Below are positions 1 to 8,423 of a DNA stretch of 48,681 bases, piece after piece (within the stretch, counting starts at the first letter, position 1; each line of letters begins with the position of its first letter). The DNA comes from Candidatus Zixiibacteriota bacterium (GTDB lineage: Bacteria; Zixibacteria; MSB-5A5; GN15; JAAZOE01), in the NCBI GenBank assembly GCA_030668485.1, contig DAOUTW010000031.1, positions 1 to 48,681 of the forward strand, read 5' to 3'. The translations under genes and the position numbers were made by a program. The notes beneath the pieces were generated by a model. That model made no database searches, was not told the origin of the DNA, and saw nothing but the letters and a program-made list of their open reading frames with translations.

Positions 1-27
1 ATATATCGATCATCGACGCTTTGTCTC

Positions 28-912
28 CTACGGGCCTTTGATTATTGCGGACGGGATAAGGGCTTCGCCGAGGCTGTCGGAAACTTCGGTGTAATCGAGC
101 GATATCCGACCAGATTCGATCGGGATACTGCAAAGATTTTGTTCGCCGCTTGGCAGCGTTCTTATCTGGGAAAAAGGTGTGCTGATCAAAACCTTCAAAG
201 TATCGGGCTGATCGGGCGAAGTGCTTTCCGAAGTATTACTCAAAAGTGACATCCCAAAGGTGATTCGATCATAAAAAGGGTTGCCCACGGCGCCATCGAA
301 AGTGAAGATCATCCAGATAGCACCGATTTTGGCCGGTGAATCATAGGACACCACCAAGCTATCGCCGGAGGTATGAGTATATACGATAACGCTCTCGGAA
401 TCCGGTTCCGGAGCGGCCACGACTTCGACATCACCAAAACATTCGAAATCACCGGCGGTCATCATGATCCGGTATATCCCGGGCGAAACCATGTTGCCCT
501 CGGTATTGCGAATATCCCAGCCTGCCACATACTGCCCGGCATCCTGACTTTGACCAACCAGTTGACGGACTACTTCCTGCCCCGTATCTACCACAGTGAG
601 ATTGACATTCGACGCGACCGGCAGGTCGTAAATCAGGGTGAAATAATAGTAGCTTGAATTCGGAAAGGCGGGGTAGAGGGCGTACGCGTTCGGCAATCCG
701 CCATCAACGTTCTTGGAGGGATCATAGCACCAATCTGAGACATCGCCGCCAATAATATATCCGAGATCGTTGGTCTCGGTGATACCGCTGAATTGACTCA
801 AAGTATCGGGATCGTTCGATCCGGTCGGGTTGGAATTGTCATCGTCGCTGCATTGCGCCAGAAAAATTGTCGTTGAGGCCAGTATAAGAATAAGTACAAA
901 TCGCTTTATCAT
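28..912 (-). CDS. Lipoprotein with an internal FlgD-like Ig module
   Basis: This is a secreted, probably lipid-anchored envelope protein of unknown role. The N-terminus is a basic start, a hydrophobic stretch and LAQC with Cys21, followed by a Ser/Asp-rich linker. The lipobox is slightly atypical because Gln precedes the Cys. Residues about 100-152 read like the FlgD-type Ig fold used in T9SS tails, with 'AGQYVAGWD', 'NTEGN' and 'SPGIYRI', but here it lies mid-protein and not at the C-terminus. The rest has no recognisable domain. The ATG is preceded by a GGAGGA ribosome site about 4 bases away. It appears to be a single-gene unit. The lipoprotein call is fairly sure; function is unknown. Confidence 0.75.
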   Translation of the reverse strand: MIKRFVLILILASTTIFLAQCSDDDNSNPTGSNDPDTLSQFSGITETNDLGYIIGGDVSDWCYDPSKNVDGGLPNAYALYPAFPNSSYYYFTLIYDLPVASNVNLTVVDTGQEVVRQLVGQSQDAGQYVAGWDIRNTEGNMVSPGIYRIMMTAGDFECFGDVEVVAAPEPDSESVIVYTHTSGDSLVVSYDSPAKIGAIWMIFTFDGAVGNPFYDRITFGMSLLSNTSESTSPDQPDTLKVLISTPFSQIRTLPSGEQNLCSIPIESGRISLDYTEVSDSLGEALIPSAIIKGP

Positions 913-957
913 TTTTCCTCCGTCTCTGGACCTGTTTCAGGTAAGACCAACATAGGT

Positions 958-985
958 AAAATAGTGCCAACTGGGCATCTGTCAA
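958..985 (-). promoter_or_regulatory. Sigma70-type promoter for the lipoprotein at 28-912
   Basis: On the minus strand a perfect TTGACA (980-985) is followed after 16 bases by TATTTT-like sequence (958-963). It lies about 45 bases upstream of the lipoprotein start. Read by eye only. Confidence 0.5.
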
Positions 986-1134
986 GTCATGTTTCTTACC
1001 ATTTATGCGGGATATAGTTTCAGGGAAACTACGATATCTCAGGGTAAAATTGCAGCGATTATTTCGGCTCGGGTCCGGATAAAGGGCAGCCTATAAATTG
1101 GTGCAAAAATAATGAAATTGATAACAAGCCAAGT

Positions 1135-1632
1135 TTAATTGCCCGGTTTCGACTTGTCGTCCTTTTTATCCTTTTTCTTTTTATCCATCGCTTCCAGTTC
1201 GGCGGCGGTGATTTCAATGCGGGGCTGATTGATGCCGAGCCAGCGCTGATACCATTTCCATTTCTTGCGCTCAACCTTGAGCTTTTTCTTATATAGTTTT
1301 TCTTTTTTATAGGAGATGGCGTCCTGAGTCTCGATTTTTTGCAGCAGGTTTTCGATACTTTCCCGCCGTTCCAGCGCTACCCTCAGGGTATTATAATCTT
1401 TAATGGTGAAAACAGACTGCACAATCGGCTCGAAAAAGACCATCGCTTGAGCGCCGATAAAATTGAGCGGCTTCATTGACTCCAGAAAAAGAATCGCCGG
1501 TACCGACATATGCCATTGGATCACCTTTTGAGCGAGTTTCTCCAGCACCGCATCCTCTTCAGGGGGGATCGGTTCCTGGGTCGGAGAGGCTTTATGGCCC
1601 GGAGACGAAAACATGTCCTTGAAATTGCTCAA
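1135..1632 (-). CDS. Conserved-looking hypothetical protein, lysine-rich C-terminus
   Basis: This 165-residue protein is not recognised. Residues about 28-75 contain a hydrophobic patch ('VPAILFLES', 'AQAMVFFEPIVQ') that could sit on or in a membrane. Residues 85-140 are charged and probably helical, and the last 20 residues are dominated by Lys and Asp. It starts with TTG, which overlaps the stop of the upstream membrane protein gene as TTGA, so the two are translationally coupled. It is the last gene of a three-gene minus-strand operon. Its partner has two membrane segments, so a peripheral membrane role is possible but not shown. Confidence 0.6.
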   Translation of the reverse strand: MSNFKDMFSSPGHKASPTQEPIPPEEDAVLEKLAQKVIQWHMSVPAILFLESMKPLNFIGAQAMVFFEPIVQSVFTIKDYNTLRVALERRESIENLLQKIETQDAISYKKEKLYKKKLKVERKKWKWYQRWLGINQPRIEITAAELEAMDKKKKDKKDDKSKPGN

Positions 1633-2075
1633 TCATCCTCCTCGAAATCGATTTTGGAACGGACGATCTCCATTACCTGCTCATGGTTTCCGGCGAATTT
1701 GATATACAGCCCGCGGAAATTCTCCAAGCGTGTCCGTCGTCCGAAGGGAGAGAGCAACACGCCGTTTTTATCGGGATAATAAGACCTGAATTGCGACCAT
1801 TCCTTTCGAAGCGTCTGCGCCGTCGTCTTGACGATCAGGTGATTGTCATAGAACCGATATCGGGTCGGGAAATAAAATCCGGCCAGCGATCCGAAGAGGA
1901 TCAATACAGCCAGACCGACGAGGAGAATGGAATACGATATCAGCCAGACGAGCACGATACAGATAATGATAAAGACAGTCGCCATGACCGTAATCCGCAT
2001 ATCCCGCCGGGCCGGATGGCACAAATATTCCAACAGCGGTAGCGACTCAACAGTCTGTTTTTCTTCCGATTCCAT
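1629..2075 (-). CDS. Small membrane protein with two TM segments, PH-like cytosolic part
   Basis: This 148-residue protein has two adjacent hydrophobic segments at about residues 28-47 and 49-67, forming a hairpin. A soluble domain follows ('YRFYDNHLIVK' through 'FRGLYIKF') whose strand pattern resembles the bacterial PH-like (bPH/YdbT) domains that often follow such hairpins. That fold is an inference. It is the middle gene of an operon: 15 bases after the stop of the 71-residue gene and overlapping the next gene by four bases. The exact function is unknown. Confidence 0.65.
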   Translation of the reverse strand: MESEEKQTVESLPLLEYLCHPARRDMRITVMATVFIIICIVLVWLISYSILLVGLAVLILFGSLAGFYFPTRYRFYDNHLIVKTTAQTLRKEWSQFRSYYPDKNGVLLSPFGRRTRLENFRGLYIKFAGNHEQVMEIVRSKIDFEEDD

Positions 2076-2090
2076 GGTAGCTTATAAGGC

Positions 2091-2306
2091 TCAGGCGCCT
2101 TCCGTTGGGTTGATACGATATCGTTCACTCTTGATTTTTTTCATATATTCCAGCAGTTCCTGGGCGTCGATTATCTTTTTGTCGACCAGGAGATGAACCA
2201 GCGCCTCCTGAGCGAGGTTATTGGAAAGGGTCAATTCCTCGAAACTGACCTCCCGTTCCTTGCCGTCGATAACAACTTTCAGTGCCGGAGGTTTTCTATC
2301 TTCCAT
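2091..2306 (-). CDS. Small hypothetical protein, first gene of a three-gene operon
   Basis: This 71-residue acidic/basic soluble protein is not recognised. Its first half ('ALKVVIDGKEREVSFEELT') looks like a short beta hairpin followed by a helix, and its second half is helical ('KKIIDAQELLEYMKKIKSE'). The ATG has a GGAAGGA ribosome site seven bases upstream. It leads the operon continuing to the membrane protein and the lysine-rich protein, so it may be a regulatory or adaptor subunit of the same unknown complex. Confidence 0.65.
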   Translation of the reverse strand: MEDRKPPALKVVIDGKEREVSFEELTLSNNLAQEALVHLLVDKKIIDAQELLEYMKKIKSERYRINPTEGA

Positions 2307-2329
2307 TTATATGTCCTTCCGCATAAATT

Positions 2330-2359
2330 GTTGCCGGAATATTTGAGGCCTCCGGCAAC
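2330..2359 (-). promoter_or_regulatory. Perfect hairpin in the 5' leader of the 2306-1135 operon
   Basis: GTTGCCGGA and TCCGGCAAC form a nine-base perfect stem with a 12-base loop, ending about 24 bases before the ATG of the small gene at 2306. On the plus strand it is followed by a short T run, but no plus-strand gene precedes it. A leader structure or a fortuitous terminator are both possible. Confidence 0.4.
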
Positions 2360-2512
2360 CGATTTTTCAATTATAACATACGCAAAATACCTGATAATGG
2401 CAACGGGCAACCGGTCAAAAGCGGTGAATCTCTCCATTTCGCACCGGATATTTGTTTTTAGCCATAAACAACCCAACCTTTTCGTATTATCTGAAAAATA
2501 AAACTATAGGAC

Positions 2513-2743
2513 ATGAAAGATATGGCCGATCACATAGTCAGATTGAAAATAACCGGAATGACCTGCGGTGGATGTGTCAAGGCAGTGGAAAATGCATTGA
2601 TGGCAGTGGACGGTGTTGACCAAGTTTTGGTCGATCTGCAGGAGGCGTCCGCCGAGATAATTGTAAGCGATGAAAATATCACGCCCGAACAACTGGTCAT
2701 GGCAGTCAAACTGGCCGGCTATGATGCGCAAATGATTGCATAG
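2513..2743 (+). CDS. Heavy-metal-associated (HMA) domain protein, CopZ-like
   Basis: This is a 76-residue cytosolic metal carrier consisting of one HMA domain. The metal site GMTCGGC (Cys-Gly-Gly-Cys) sits near residue 20, followed by the usual 'VKAVENAL' helix and the 'GVDQVLVDL' strand. The length is typical of stand-alone copper chaperones, and single HMA proteins usually bind Cu(I), sometimes Zn or Hg. An in-frame ATG at 2522 (MADHIVRLK) is an alternative start. No copper ATPase or metal regulator is adjacent, so its partner is elsewhere. Confidence 0.85.
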   Translation: MKDMADHIVRLKITGMTCGGCVKAVENALMAVDGVDQVLVDLQEASAEIIVSDENITPEQLVMAVKLAGYDAQMIA

Positions 2744-2873
2744 CCAAATTCGAAAACCTGAATGGTCCGCAAATCCTTGAAAATACTGGTTGCGCGGGAA
2801 CTCAGGTGTCTTTATCTTGTTTACACGAGTAATACACGCTTATACTGCATATCGTAAAAAGGAGGAAATACTA

Positions 2874-4208
2874 ATGCATAAAATTTCTTTAGCCTTGCTA
2901 TCACTTGCCGTTCTGATGGTTTTTGCCGTCGGATGCAGCAACGAGAAAAATCCTGTCGATTCAAATACATCTCTGTTGCAATTTCGACCTACTTCTCCGG
3001 ATGCTCCGGCTTTGGGCGGAAGAGTCTGGAATGATATGAATATGGACGGGATTCAGGGAATGTTCGCAGAGGAACCGGGGATGCCCGGTGTCAGGGTTGA
3101 CCTCTATATGTGTGGCGACACCGCCATGAACGATACCTTTGTCCTTGCCACTACTGTTACCGACTCCTTTGGTTTCTATGCTTTCGATATGCTGGAGCCG
3201 GGCGATTACTATCTGGCTTTCATACGTCCCGATGATTACATGTTCAGTCCCGCCGATATGGGTGACAATGATTCGCTGGACAGTGATGTCGATACCATGA
3301 GCGGTATGACACCGTGTATCACGGTTGATACCGGGTCGGTCGATTTGATGTGGAGCGCCGGGATGTATTTGCGAGAAATGCCGAGCGGGATGATCGGCGA
3401 CCGGGTATGGTTCGATATGAACGGCGACGGCATTCAGGACGATCCGATGGATGAACCGGGTATCGCCGGTGTAGTGGTTTATCTCGCCCCCTGCTACGAT
3501 ACCATAATGGACGATACCGTATTCCTCGCCAGTACCATAACCGACTCCATGGGATTCTATGCCTTCGACGGACTTGAGGCTGACAACTATGCATTGGCGT
3601 TCATGCTTCCCGACGGTTATATGTTCAGCCCTGTCGACATGGGCGGCGATGATGCTTTCGACAGCGATGTCGATCCGATGACCGGTATGACCGCCTGTTT
3701 CTTTATCGATACCGATATGGCCAATCCCGATCAGGATGCCGGGATGTATATGCCGGATGATGGTTGTACCCGCTCCAAGGGGTACTGGAAGAATCATGCC
3801 GGGTTCGGCCCTCAGGATGATATGGTCACCGATCTGTTACCAATCTGGCTGGGGCATGACCTCGGTGACAGCGCCAAGAGTATGGCGGTTACCGATGCTC
3901 AGATGGCGGTCGATATCCTTCATCAGCACGTTTATGACCATCCCTCCAACGGAATCACCAAGCTTTATGCGCAGCTTTTGGCGGCCAAGCTGAATATCGC
4001 CAATGGCGCCAATGGAGGTGATGTTGAAGACTATATTATGGAAGCCGATGATTTCCTGACCGACTACGATTGGATGGACTGGGATGATCTCGAAAAGGAC
4101 CAGCAGAAAGAAGTACTGGAATGGAAGGATATATTCGACGATTACAACAAAGGCGAAATCGGTCCCGGACATTGCGATGATATGGACGATAATGACGATA
4201 TGAAATAA
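2874..4208 (+). CDS. Lipoprotein with two SdrD-B-type repeats and a KGYWKNH domain
   Basis: This is a secreted lipoprotein of 444 residues. I chose the ATG at 2874 because AAAGGAGGAA lies just upstream and a signal peptide with lipobox AVGC begins there; an upstream in-frame ATG at 2790 adds 28 unlikely residues. Two homologous modules of about 120 residues begin 'GGRVWNDMNMDGIQ' and 'GDRVWFDMNGDGIQ'. These are SdrD B-like, calcium-binding-type Ig repeats with Asp-rich loops and a 'DSFGFYAFD' core. The C-terminal part begins CTRSKGYWKNH, a motif often found in bacterial surface proteins, and ends in an Asp-rich tail. A strong terminator follows. A structural or adhesive role is likely. Confidence 0.85.
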   Translation: MHKISLALLSLAVLMVFAVGCSNEKNPVDSNTSLLQFRPTSPDAPALGGRVWNDMNMDGIQGMFAEEPGMPGVRVDLYMCGDTAMNDTFVLATTVTDSFGFYAFDMLEPGDYYLAFIRPDDYMFSPADMGDNDSLDSDVDTMSGMTPCITVDTGSVDLMWSAGMYLREMPSGMIGDRVWFDMNGDGIQDDPMDEPGIAGVVVYLAPCYDTIMDDTVFLASTITDSMGFYAFDGLEADNYALAFMLPDGYMFSPVDMGGDDAFDSDVDPMTGMTACFFIDTDMANPDQDAGMYMPDDGCTRSKGYWKNHAGFGPQDDMVTDLLPIWLGHDLGDSAKSMAVTDAQMAVDILHQHVYDHPSNGITKLYAQLLAAKLNIANGANGGDVEDYIMEADDFLTDYDWMDWDDLEKDQQKEVLEWKDIFDDYNKGEIGPGHCDDMDDNDDMK

Positions 4209-4230
4209 GTTGTAGTTATTTGAATGATTA

Positions 4231-4261
4231 AAGGCGGAGCTGTTATGGCTCCGCCTTTTTA
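4231..4261 (+). terminator. Rho-independent terminator after the SdrD-B lipoprotein
   Basis: AAGGCGGAGC and GCTCCGCCTT form a perfect 10-base stem with a seven-base loop, directly followed by a T run. It lies about 25 bases past the stop codon. Confidence 0.92.
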
Positions 4262-4294
4262 TTAATGGTTATTTAATTTTCACGCAGAACAAAA

Positions 4295-4864
4295 TCAAAG
4301 ACATTTGCGAACCAGCGGCCGGGATGGGGATATCTGCTGAATGATCTCGAATCCTTCGTCTTCGAATATCTTCAATGGCCCGGTGTAGGAGAAGGCGGGC
4401 GGAAGTTGCTTGCCGTCTTTTGTTAGCGTCACCGGGTAGGCTTCGGCTATCTTGGCTTTTCTCTTTTTAATAAATTTCAATGCTGCCTGAAGCATTTGCC
4501 GCGCGAGCCCCTGCTTGCGGTAATGCTTATCGATGAAAAAGCAGTTGATCGACCAGACGCCGTCGATATCGTCTCGCCGGTAGGCCTTGCTTCGTTCGGT
4601 CCGAGGAAATACGGTTCGCGGACCATAGGAACACCATCCGATCGGTTTGTTGCCGTCGTAGGCCAGCAGGCCGGTGATTTTATTTTCCTTAAACAGCTTA
4701 TTCATCATCCGTTTGGCTTTGGGACCTTTGGTTTCTTCCCAGAGTTTGCCGCCTTTCGGCAATCGCCACCATTGGCACCAGCATCCGCCGCAGGCTCCGT
4801 TGTTACCGAACAGTTTCTCGAAATCGGCCCATAGTTCGGATGAAACTTCCTTGAATTTATGCAT
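4295..4864 (-). CDS. GNAT-family N-acetyltransferase
   Basis: This 189-residue protein is a probable acyl-CoA-dependent acetyltransferase. Residues about 60-120 carry the GNAT core: 'ITGLLAYDGNKPIGWCSYGPR', then a strand 'SINCFFID', then the acetyl-CoA loop 'YRKQGLARQML', which matches motif A (R/Q-x-x-G-x-A/G). An N-terminal cysteine-rich segment (CGGCWCQWW) and the C-terminal 'FEDEGFEII' are typical of a subfamily often annotated as GNAT proteins of unknown substrate. AAGGA lies 10 bases before the ATG. It converges on the upstream lipoprotein gene. Confidence 0.85.
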   Translation of the reverse strand: MHKFKEVSSELWADFEKLFGNNGACGGCWCQWWRLPKGGKLWEETKGPKAKRMMNKLFKENKITGLLAYDGNKPIGWCSYGPRTVFPRTERSKAYRRDDIDGVWSINCFFIDKHYRKQGLARQMLQAALKFIKKRKAKIAEAYPVTLTKDGKQLPPAFSYTGPLKIFEDEGFEIIQQISPSRPLVRKCL

Positions 4865-4949
4865 ACTCGTTTTGTCCTTATTATAAATGTAGTATCGAAC
4901 AAAATACGCTGCAAATCAAGAGCACAATAGTGGTGCATCAGAATTACCT

Positions 4950-4978
4950 TTGACAAAACATAGAATAATTAGTATATT
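4950..4978 (+). promoter_or_regulatory. Sigma70-type promoter for the dockerin protein
   Basis: A perfect TTGACA (4950-4955), a 17-base spacer and TATATT (4973-4978) lie about 70 bases before the ATG at 5048. This is one of the best-matching promoters in the window. Confidence 0.75.
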
Positions 4979-5047
4979 ATTATCAGTGAAGTTTTCTAAG
5001 GGCGATCATCTTTACTATTTAATCCTTTTGCCTTTTGGGAGGGCGAT

Positions 5048-6463
5048 ATGAATATTGTATCAATTTCAAAAATATCATCTCAGGGGCTTCTCTTATTTGT
5101 GCTAATGTTATTTATTTGTTCGCCGGTGTCGGCGGCCAACCAGGTTGATATTGATATCAATGGTATTATTGATGACACTATCAGGGTCTGTACGGCGATC
5201 TCGCTGGATATATCGATTGAGAATGATTTCATAATGAGTGGCATGAGCCTGGGATTCAAAATCTGGTCGGATGAAGGCGTCTCGGCAGAATTAGACGATG
5301 TTGGCGGCGATGGCCCCTCCAGGGCGGTTATTGTTGAACCCGGTTCACGTTTATATCCGCCTGAGAGCGTTTTTGATATGACCGGGCTGATAGTGGATGA
5401 ATTCAATCATGACGGCCCCGGTTCCGACTCTATAATGATGGGCGGAGTCGGCATGATGGGGGGGATGCAGACTGGACCGCTTCAGCATATGTTAACCGTA
5501 TACATGTCGGTTATCGATCGGGAATATCCAGCGGTCAAAACGATATGTTTCGATAGCTGTTTTATTCCACCCAGTGGTGCTTTTGTATTTGTTAATAGTG
5601 GCGGCGGTTCTCTCCAACCTGTCACTCTGTGGCCTGAAGGCGGGCTGTGCTTCCCGGTAGGCTGGGCGCGCAATTCTCCGCCTCAATTTGATGAGGGGAC
5701 TCCAACCGAATTGGTCATCGACGGTTGTCCGCTAAATACGATTACACTCTCAGCAACCGATGCCGAAGCCGACCAGATAGTTTTTGGAGCGCTGGAGGTT
5801 ATCGGCGGCGGCGGGGAAGCAATTGTGGATGATCATGGTGACGGCACCTGCGATTTGTCATATGCCCCCATTCCCGGGGATGTCGGTCAGGAAATTACGA
5901 TTGAAATGGTTGCGTTTGACCCATATGTTGGACTCCCTTGTGCTACGATATATGATGTATCAGTGACGGTCCTTAGCTTCGAACCGCTCGGTGTCGATTG
6001 CGGTGCGACATATGTCCCCGGGGCGACCAATAACCCCATTACCAAAAGCGATATTTGCGGCGCCGGCGGGACCTGCTCCGGTTATTCTTACGCAATGGTA
6101 AGCGGCCCGGGATCGATTGATCCTGTGACCGGCGTGTATACCATGTTACCCAGTTGGATGGATATCGGATCGTGGACGGTTGAACTGGAAGTTTCTCAAG
6201 ACGGGCAAGCAGATACAGGGTCATTTATGGTAGAGGTGGTCGGTGAGGAGTGTTGTGCTGGCGATCCCAATTTTTCCGGTAATGTCGATGTCGGCGACGC
6301 CATCTATTTGATCAACTATGTTTTCAAGGGCGGCCCGCCTCCGGTAGCCACTAATTGGGGCGACGTCAATGCTGATTGCACTATCAATGTCGGCGATATC
6401 GTTTATCTGATTAACTATGTTTTCAACTACGGCCCCGAACCTCAACTGGGATGCGTTTATTGA
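5048..6463 (+). CDS. Secreted protein ending in a dockerin type I domain
   Basis: This 471-residue exported protein has a signal peptide (hydrophobic residues about 13-29, ending 'VSAAN'). The middle is beta-rich and Gly-rich, with Ig/cadherin-like segments such as 'LSATDAEADQIVFGALEV' at residues 235-315. The C-terminal 65 residues form a two-repeat dockerin: 'GNVDVGDAIYLINYVF' and 'CTINVGDIVYLINYVF', each with the Asp/Asn calcium loop. Dockerins bind cohesins, and cohesin-like modules occur elsewhere in this window (37419-42677). This form of dockerin is common in non-cellulolytic FCB bacteria. GGGAGGG precedes the ATG. The specific role is unknown. Confidence 0.85.
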   Translation: MNIVSISKISSQGLLLFVLMLFICSPVSAANQVDIDINGIIDDTIRVCTAISLDISIENDFIMSGMSLGFKIWSDEGVSAELDDVGGDGPSRAVIVEPGSRLYPPESVFDMTGLIVDEFNHDGPGSDSIMMGGVGMMGGMQTGPLQHMLTVYMSVIDREYPAVKTICFDSCFIPPSGAFVFVNSGGGSLQPVTLWPEGGLCFPVGWARNSPPQFDEGTPTELVIDGCPLNTITLSATDAEADQIVFGALEVIGGGGEAIVDDHGDGTCDLSYAPIPGDVGQEITIEMVAFDPYVGLPCATIYDVSVTVLSFEPLGVDCGATYVPGATNNPITKSDICGAGGTCSGYSYAMVSGPGSIDPVTGVYTMLPSWMDIGSWTVELEVSQDGQADTGSFMVEVVGEECCAGDPNFSGNVDVGDAIYLINYVFKGGPPPVATNWGDVNADCTINVGDIVYLINYVFNYGPEPQLGCVY

Positions 6464-6503
6464 TCAATTCGTAGAACCCGGGAAGTAGACTTCAAATACC
6501 CCG

Positions 6504-6523
6504 CCGGCAGAGGCCGGATTTTT
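6504..6523 (+). terminator. Weak terminator-like hairpin after the dockerin gene
   Basis: CCGGC and GCCGG form a five-base stem with a four-base loop, followed by ATTTTT. The stem is short, so termination strength is doubtful. Confidence 0.35.
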
Positions 6524-6559
6524 GCTGTCGCGAGGATGTCCCCAAAATTGTGATGATTG

Positions 6560-7213
6560 TTAATTGTTGAATGGCAGGGCGGCTTGCATGGCGGGGTAGA
6601 ACTCACGGATGAAATTGACCGTTTTCTCGGTGGCGGCCTCGATGTCGGAATTATATGTCATCGCATAGGTGACCCGGCAAATGACGGCATCGGTCGGCAG
6701 GAGCATAATCGAGTTTTTCATCAGGTCGAGCTTCAATCCGAACTCATTAGGAATCACGCCGTTGCGGGTCTCATACCAATAAAACATCAACTCCATTCGC
6801 CGTTGATCGGCGATCTGCAGGCGATTGATCAGGATGGTGCTGCCATCGGCCAGCTCGATTTCATAAGGCTCAATCGACACGATCCGGTATCCGCCGCCGG
6901 GAAGGCAATGTTTGGGCGAATGAATCTGCGAACCGTATTTCTGGCTGGAGAAATAGGCCATAAATAGCCAGTAAAGATCGCCGGTTTGCTCCTGATACAT
7001 CCGCAGGGTAGTGGTATCGGCCTGCAAAACCTGATAGGCATACTCATCAAAACGGTGTTCAGTGGCGTAGAGCGTCTCGGTTTCCATCGGGATCAGGCTG
7101 AAATCGGGGCCGTGGTCGGGCACCGCCTGATGGCTGCGCAGATAGGTCCCGAAACCGCCGAAGATGATCAGCAGGATGATCGCTATAATCGCTTTTTTGC
7201 CGTTACCTGTCAT
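6560..7213 (-). CDS. epsI: EpsI-type exosortase partner (DUF3485)
   Basis: This 217-residue membrane-anchored protein has one N-terminal transmembrane segment (about residues 8-25) and an extracytoplasmic domain. The hallmark 'SPKHCLPGGGY' near residue 97, followed by conserved 'LINRLQIADQ' and 'YWYETRNGVI', places it in the EpsI/exosortase C-terminal family. It overlaps the end of the exosortase gene by four bases (ATGA), so the two are translationally coupled. In many genomes this domain is fused to the exosortase; here it is separate. EpsI proteins support exosortase-linked exopolysaccharide or protein sorting; the precise biochemistry is unsettled. Confidence 0.88.
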   Translation of the reverse strand: MTGNGKKAIIAIILLIIFGGFGTYLRSHQAVPDHGPDFSLIPMETETLYATEHRFDEYAYQVLQADTTTLRMYQEQTGDLYWLFMAYFSSQKYGSQIHSPKHCLPGGGYRIVSIEPYEIELADGSTILINRLQIADQRRMELMFYWYETRNGVIPNEFGLKLDLMKNSIMLLPTDAVICRVTYAMTYNSDIEAATEKTVNFIREFYPAMQAALPFNN

Positions 7214-8238
7214 TTCTTTTTGGTCCCGATCTTAATGATGGCGCCCCAGAGAAAGAGCATGATAAAGGCGACGATGAAAACCATCATGCCCGACAATTCA
7301 TGCAGGAAATCCTCGGCCAGTTCTTTGGAGACGGTATAAGCGCCGACCGCCGTGAAAAGCACCCTGAAGATATTGGCGGCGATGGCAATCGGAATCGTGG
7401 AGAGAAAGAGGATAATCTGCCGTAGTAGGCCCTGCTGAGTATAGCGGGCATAAACCGCTCCCAGGGCCAGCAATGAAATCAGCGATCGCAATCCGCTGCA
7501 CGCCTCGGCGACCTCGAGGGAATAGCCGGGGAGATGGATCATATTGCCTTGCTGCACCGCCGACATGCCGATGATATTAAGAATCGTCACCGTTACTTTG
7601 GTGGCCAACAATTGCATCGGGAAAGTCGCGGCGAAATAGATAACATACGGCAGCGGAATCATAAAGAGGAGAAAGGCGAATTCAAACCATGACTTGAACA
7701 CAAAACGGCGGCCGAACAGATACCAGATCAGGCCATACAAGGTCATGAGAAGCGACAGGCGAAGGGTGAAATATTCGGCGGCAGCGTTGGCCAGTACAAA
7801 AATTACCATACCGATCAACAGCAGCGGCAGGCCGGTATTGTCGCCGGCATAGTCGACCCAGCCTTTCAGACGGCCCTGGCGGGCCTGAGACACAAATCCT
7901 CTAATAATCAAAAACCAGGCGGCGATATTGAGAGTCAGCATGATCGCCATCTCGGTGTCGGAGATAAAGCCGATGATGACCGCCAGAGCAATAGTGGCGA
8001 TGATAAATTTCCGCAAATCGAGAAAAGCTCCGGGCGGATTAATAAGTTCATTGAAATCGCCGCGCCTTAAAAAGAGCAAAAAAGCGGAGATGAGCGGTAC
8101 CAAGAATCCATGAGAGTAATTGTCATCGTTGTACCATTCGGTGGCCAGTCCTGCAATAACGGGGATATATATCAGGAAGAAGAGGACAAATGCCGCCGCA
8201 AGAAGGATATTAGACTTGTTTTTGGTTGCTGCTTCCAT
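7210..8238 (-). CDS. Exosortase (membrane cysteine transpeptidase/protease)
   Basis: This integral membrane protein has about eight to nine hydrophobic segments. The start-proximal 'DDNYSHGFLVPLIS' is the signature exosortase loop. The three catalytic positions are present: Cys in 'EACSGLRS', Arg in 'ANIFRVLF' and His in 'FLHELSGM'. Exosortases cleave C-terminal sorting tags of surface proteins, in analogy to sortases. I use the ATG at 8238; a TTG at 8307 would add 23 residues but neither has a clear ribosome site. It is coupled to the EpsI gene downstream. None of the secreted proteins in this window ends in a recognisable exosortase tag, so its substrates lie elsewhere. Confidence 0.92.
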   Translation of the reverse strand: MEAATKNKSNILLAAAFVLFFLIYIPVIAGLATEWYNDDNYSHGFLVPLISAFLLFLRRGDFNELINPPGAFLDLRKFIIATIALAVIIGFISDTEMAIMLTLNIAAWFLIIRGFVSQARQGRLKGWVDYAGDNTGLPLLLIGMVIFVLANAAAEYFTLRLSLLMTLYGLIWYLFGRRFVFKSWFEFAFLLFMIPLPYVIYFAATFPMQLLATKVTVTILNIIGMSAVQQGNMIHLPGYSLEVAEACSGLRSLISLLALGAVYARYTQQGLLRQIILFLSTIPIAIAANIFRVLFTAVGAYTVSKELAEDFLHELSGMMVFIVAFIMLFLWGAIIKIGTKKK

Positions 8239-8423
8239 ATATATGTTTACAGATGACCGCAAATTTAGGTCAATTTGTCTGAAATGTCCTTTCAAATGTT
8301 TTGCCAAAGAGACACTATATATACTATATTATCGACCCGTCTGCGAAAAGTTTTTTATTTATGTTCAGGTTTTTTTGGCGTCGGGCGCAAAAAATGCATA
8401 TAAGTGACAAGGGAGTATAAAAA

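Noticed and set aside
2961-3797. Long minus-strand open frame of 278 codons
   Set aside because: Antisense to the SdrD-B lipoprotein, whose repeats, signal peptide and terminator are clear; His/Gly/Ile-rich composition is a mirror of the repeat codons.
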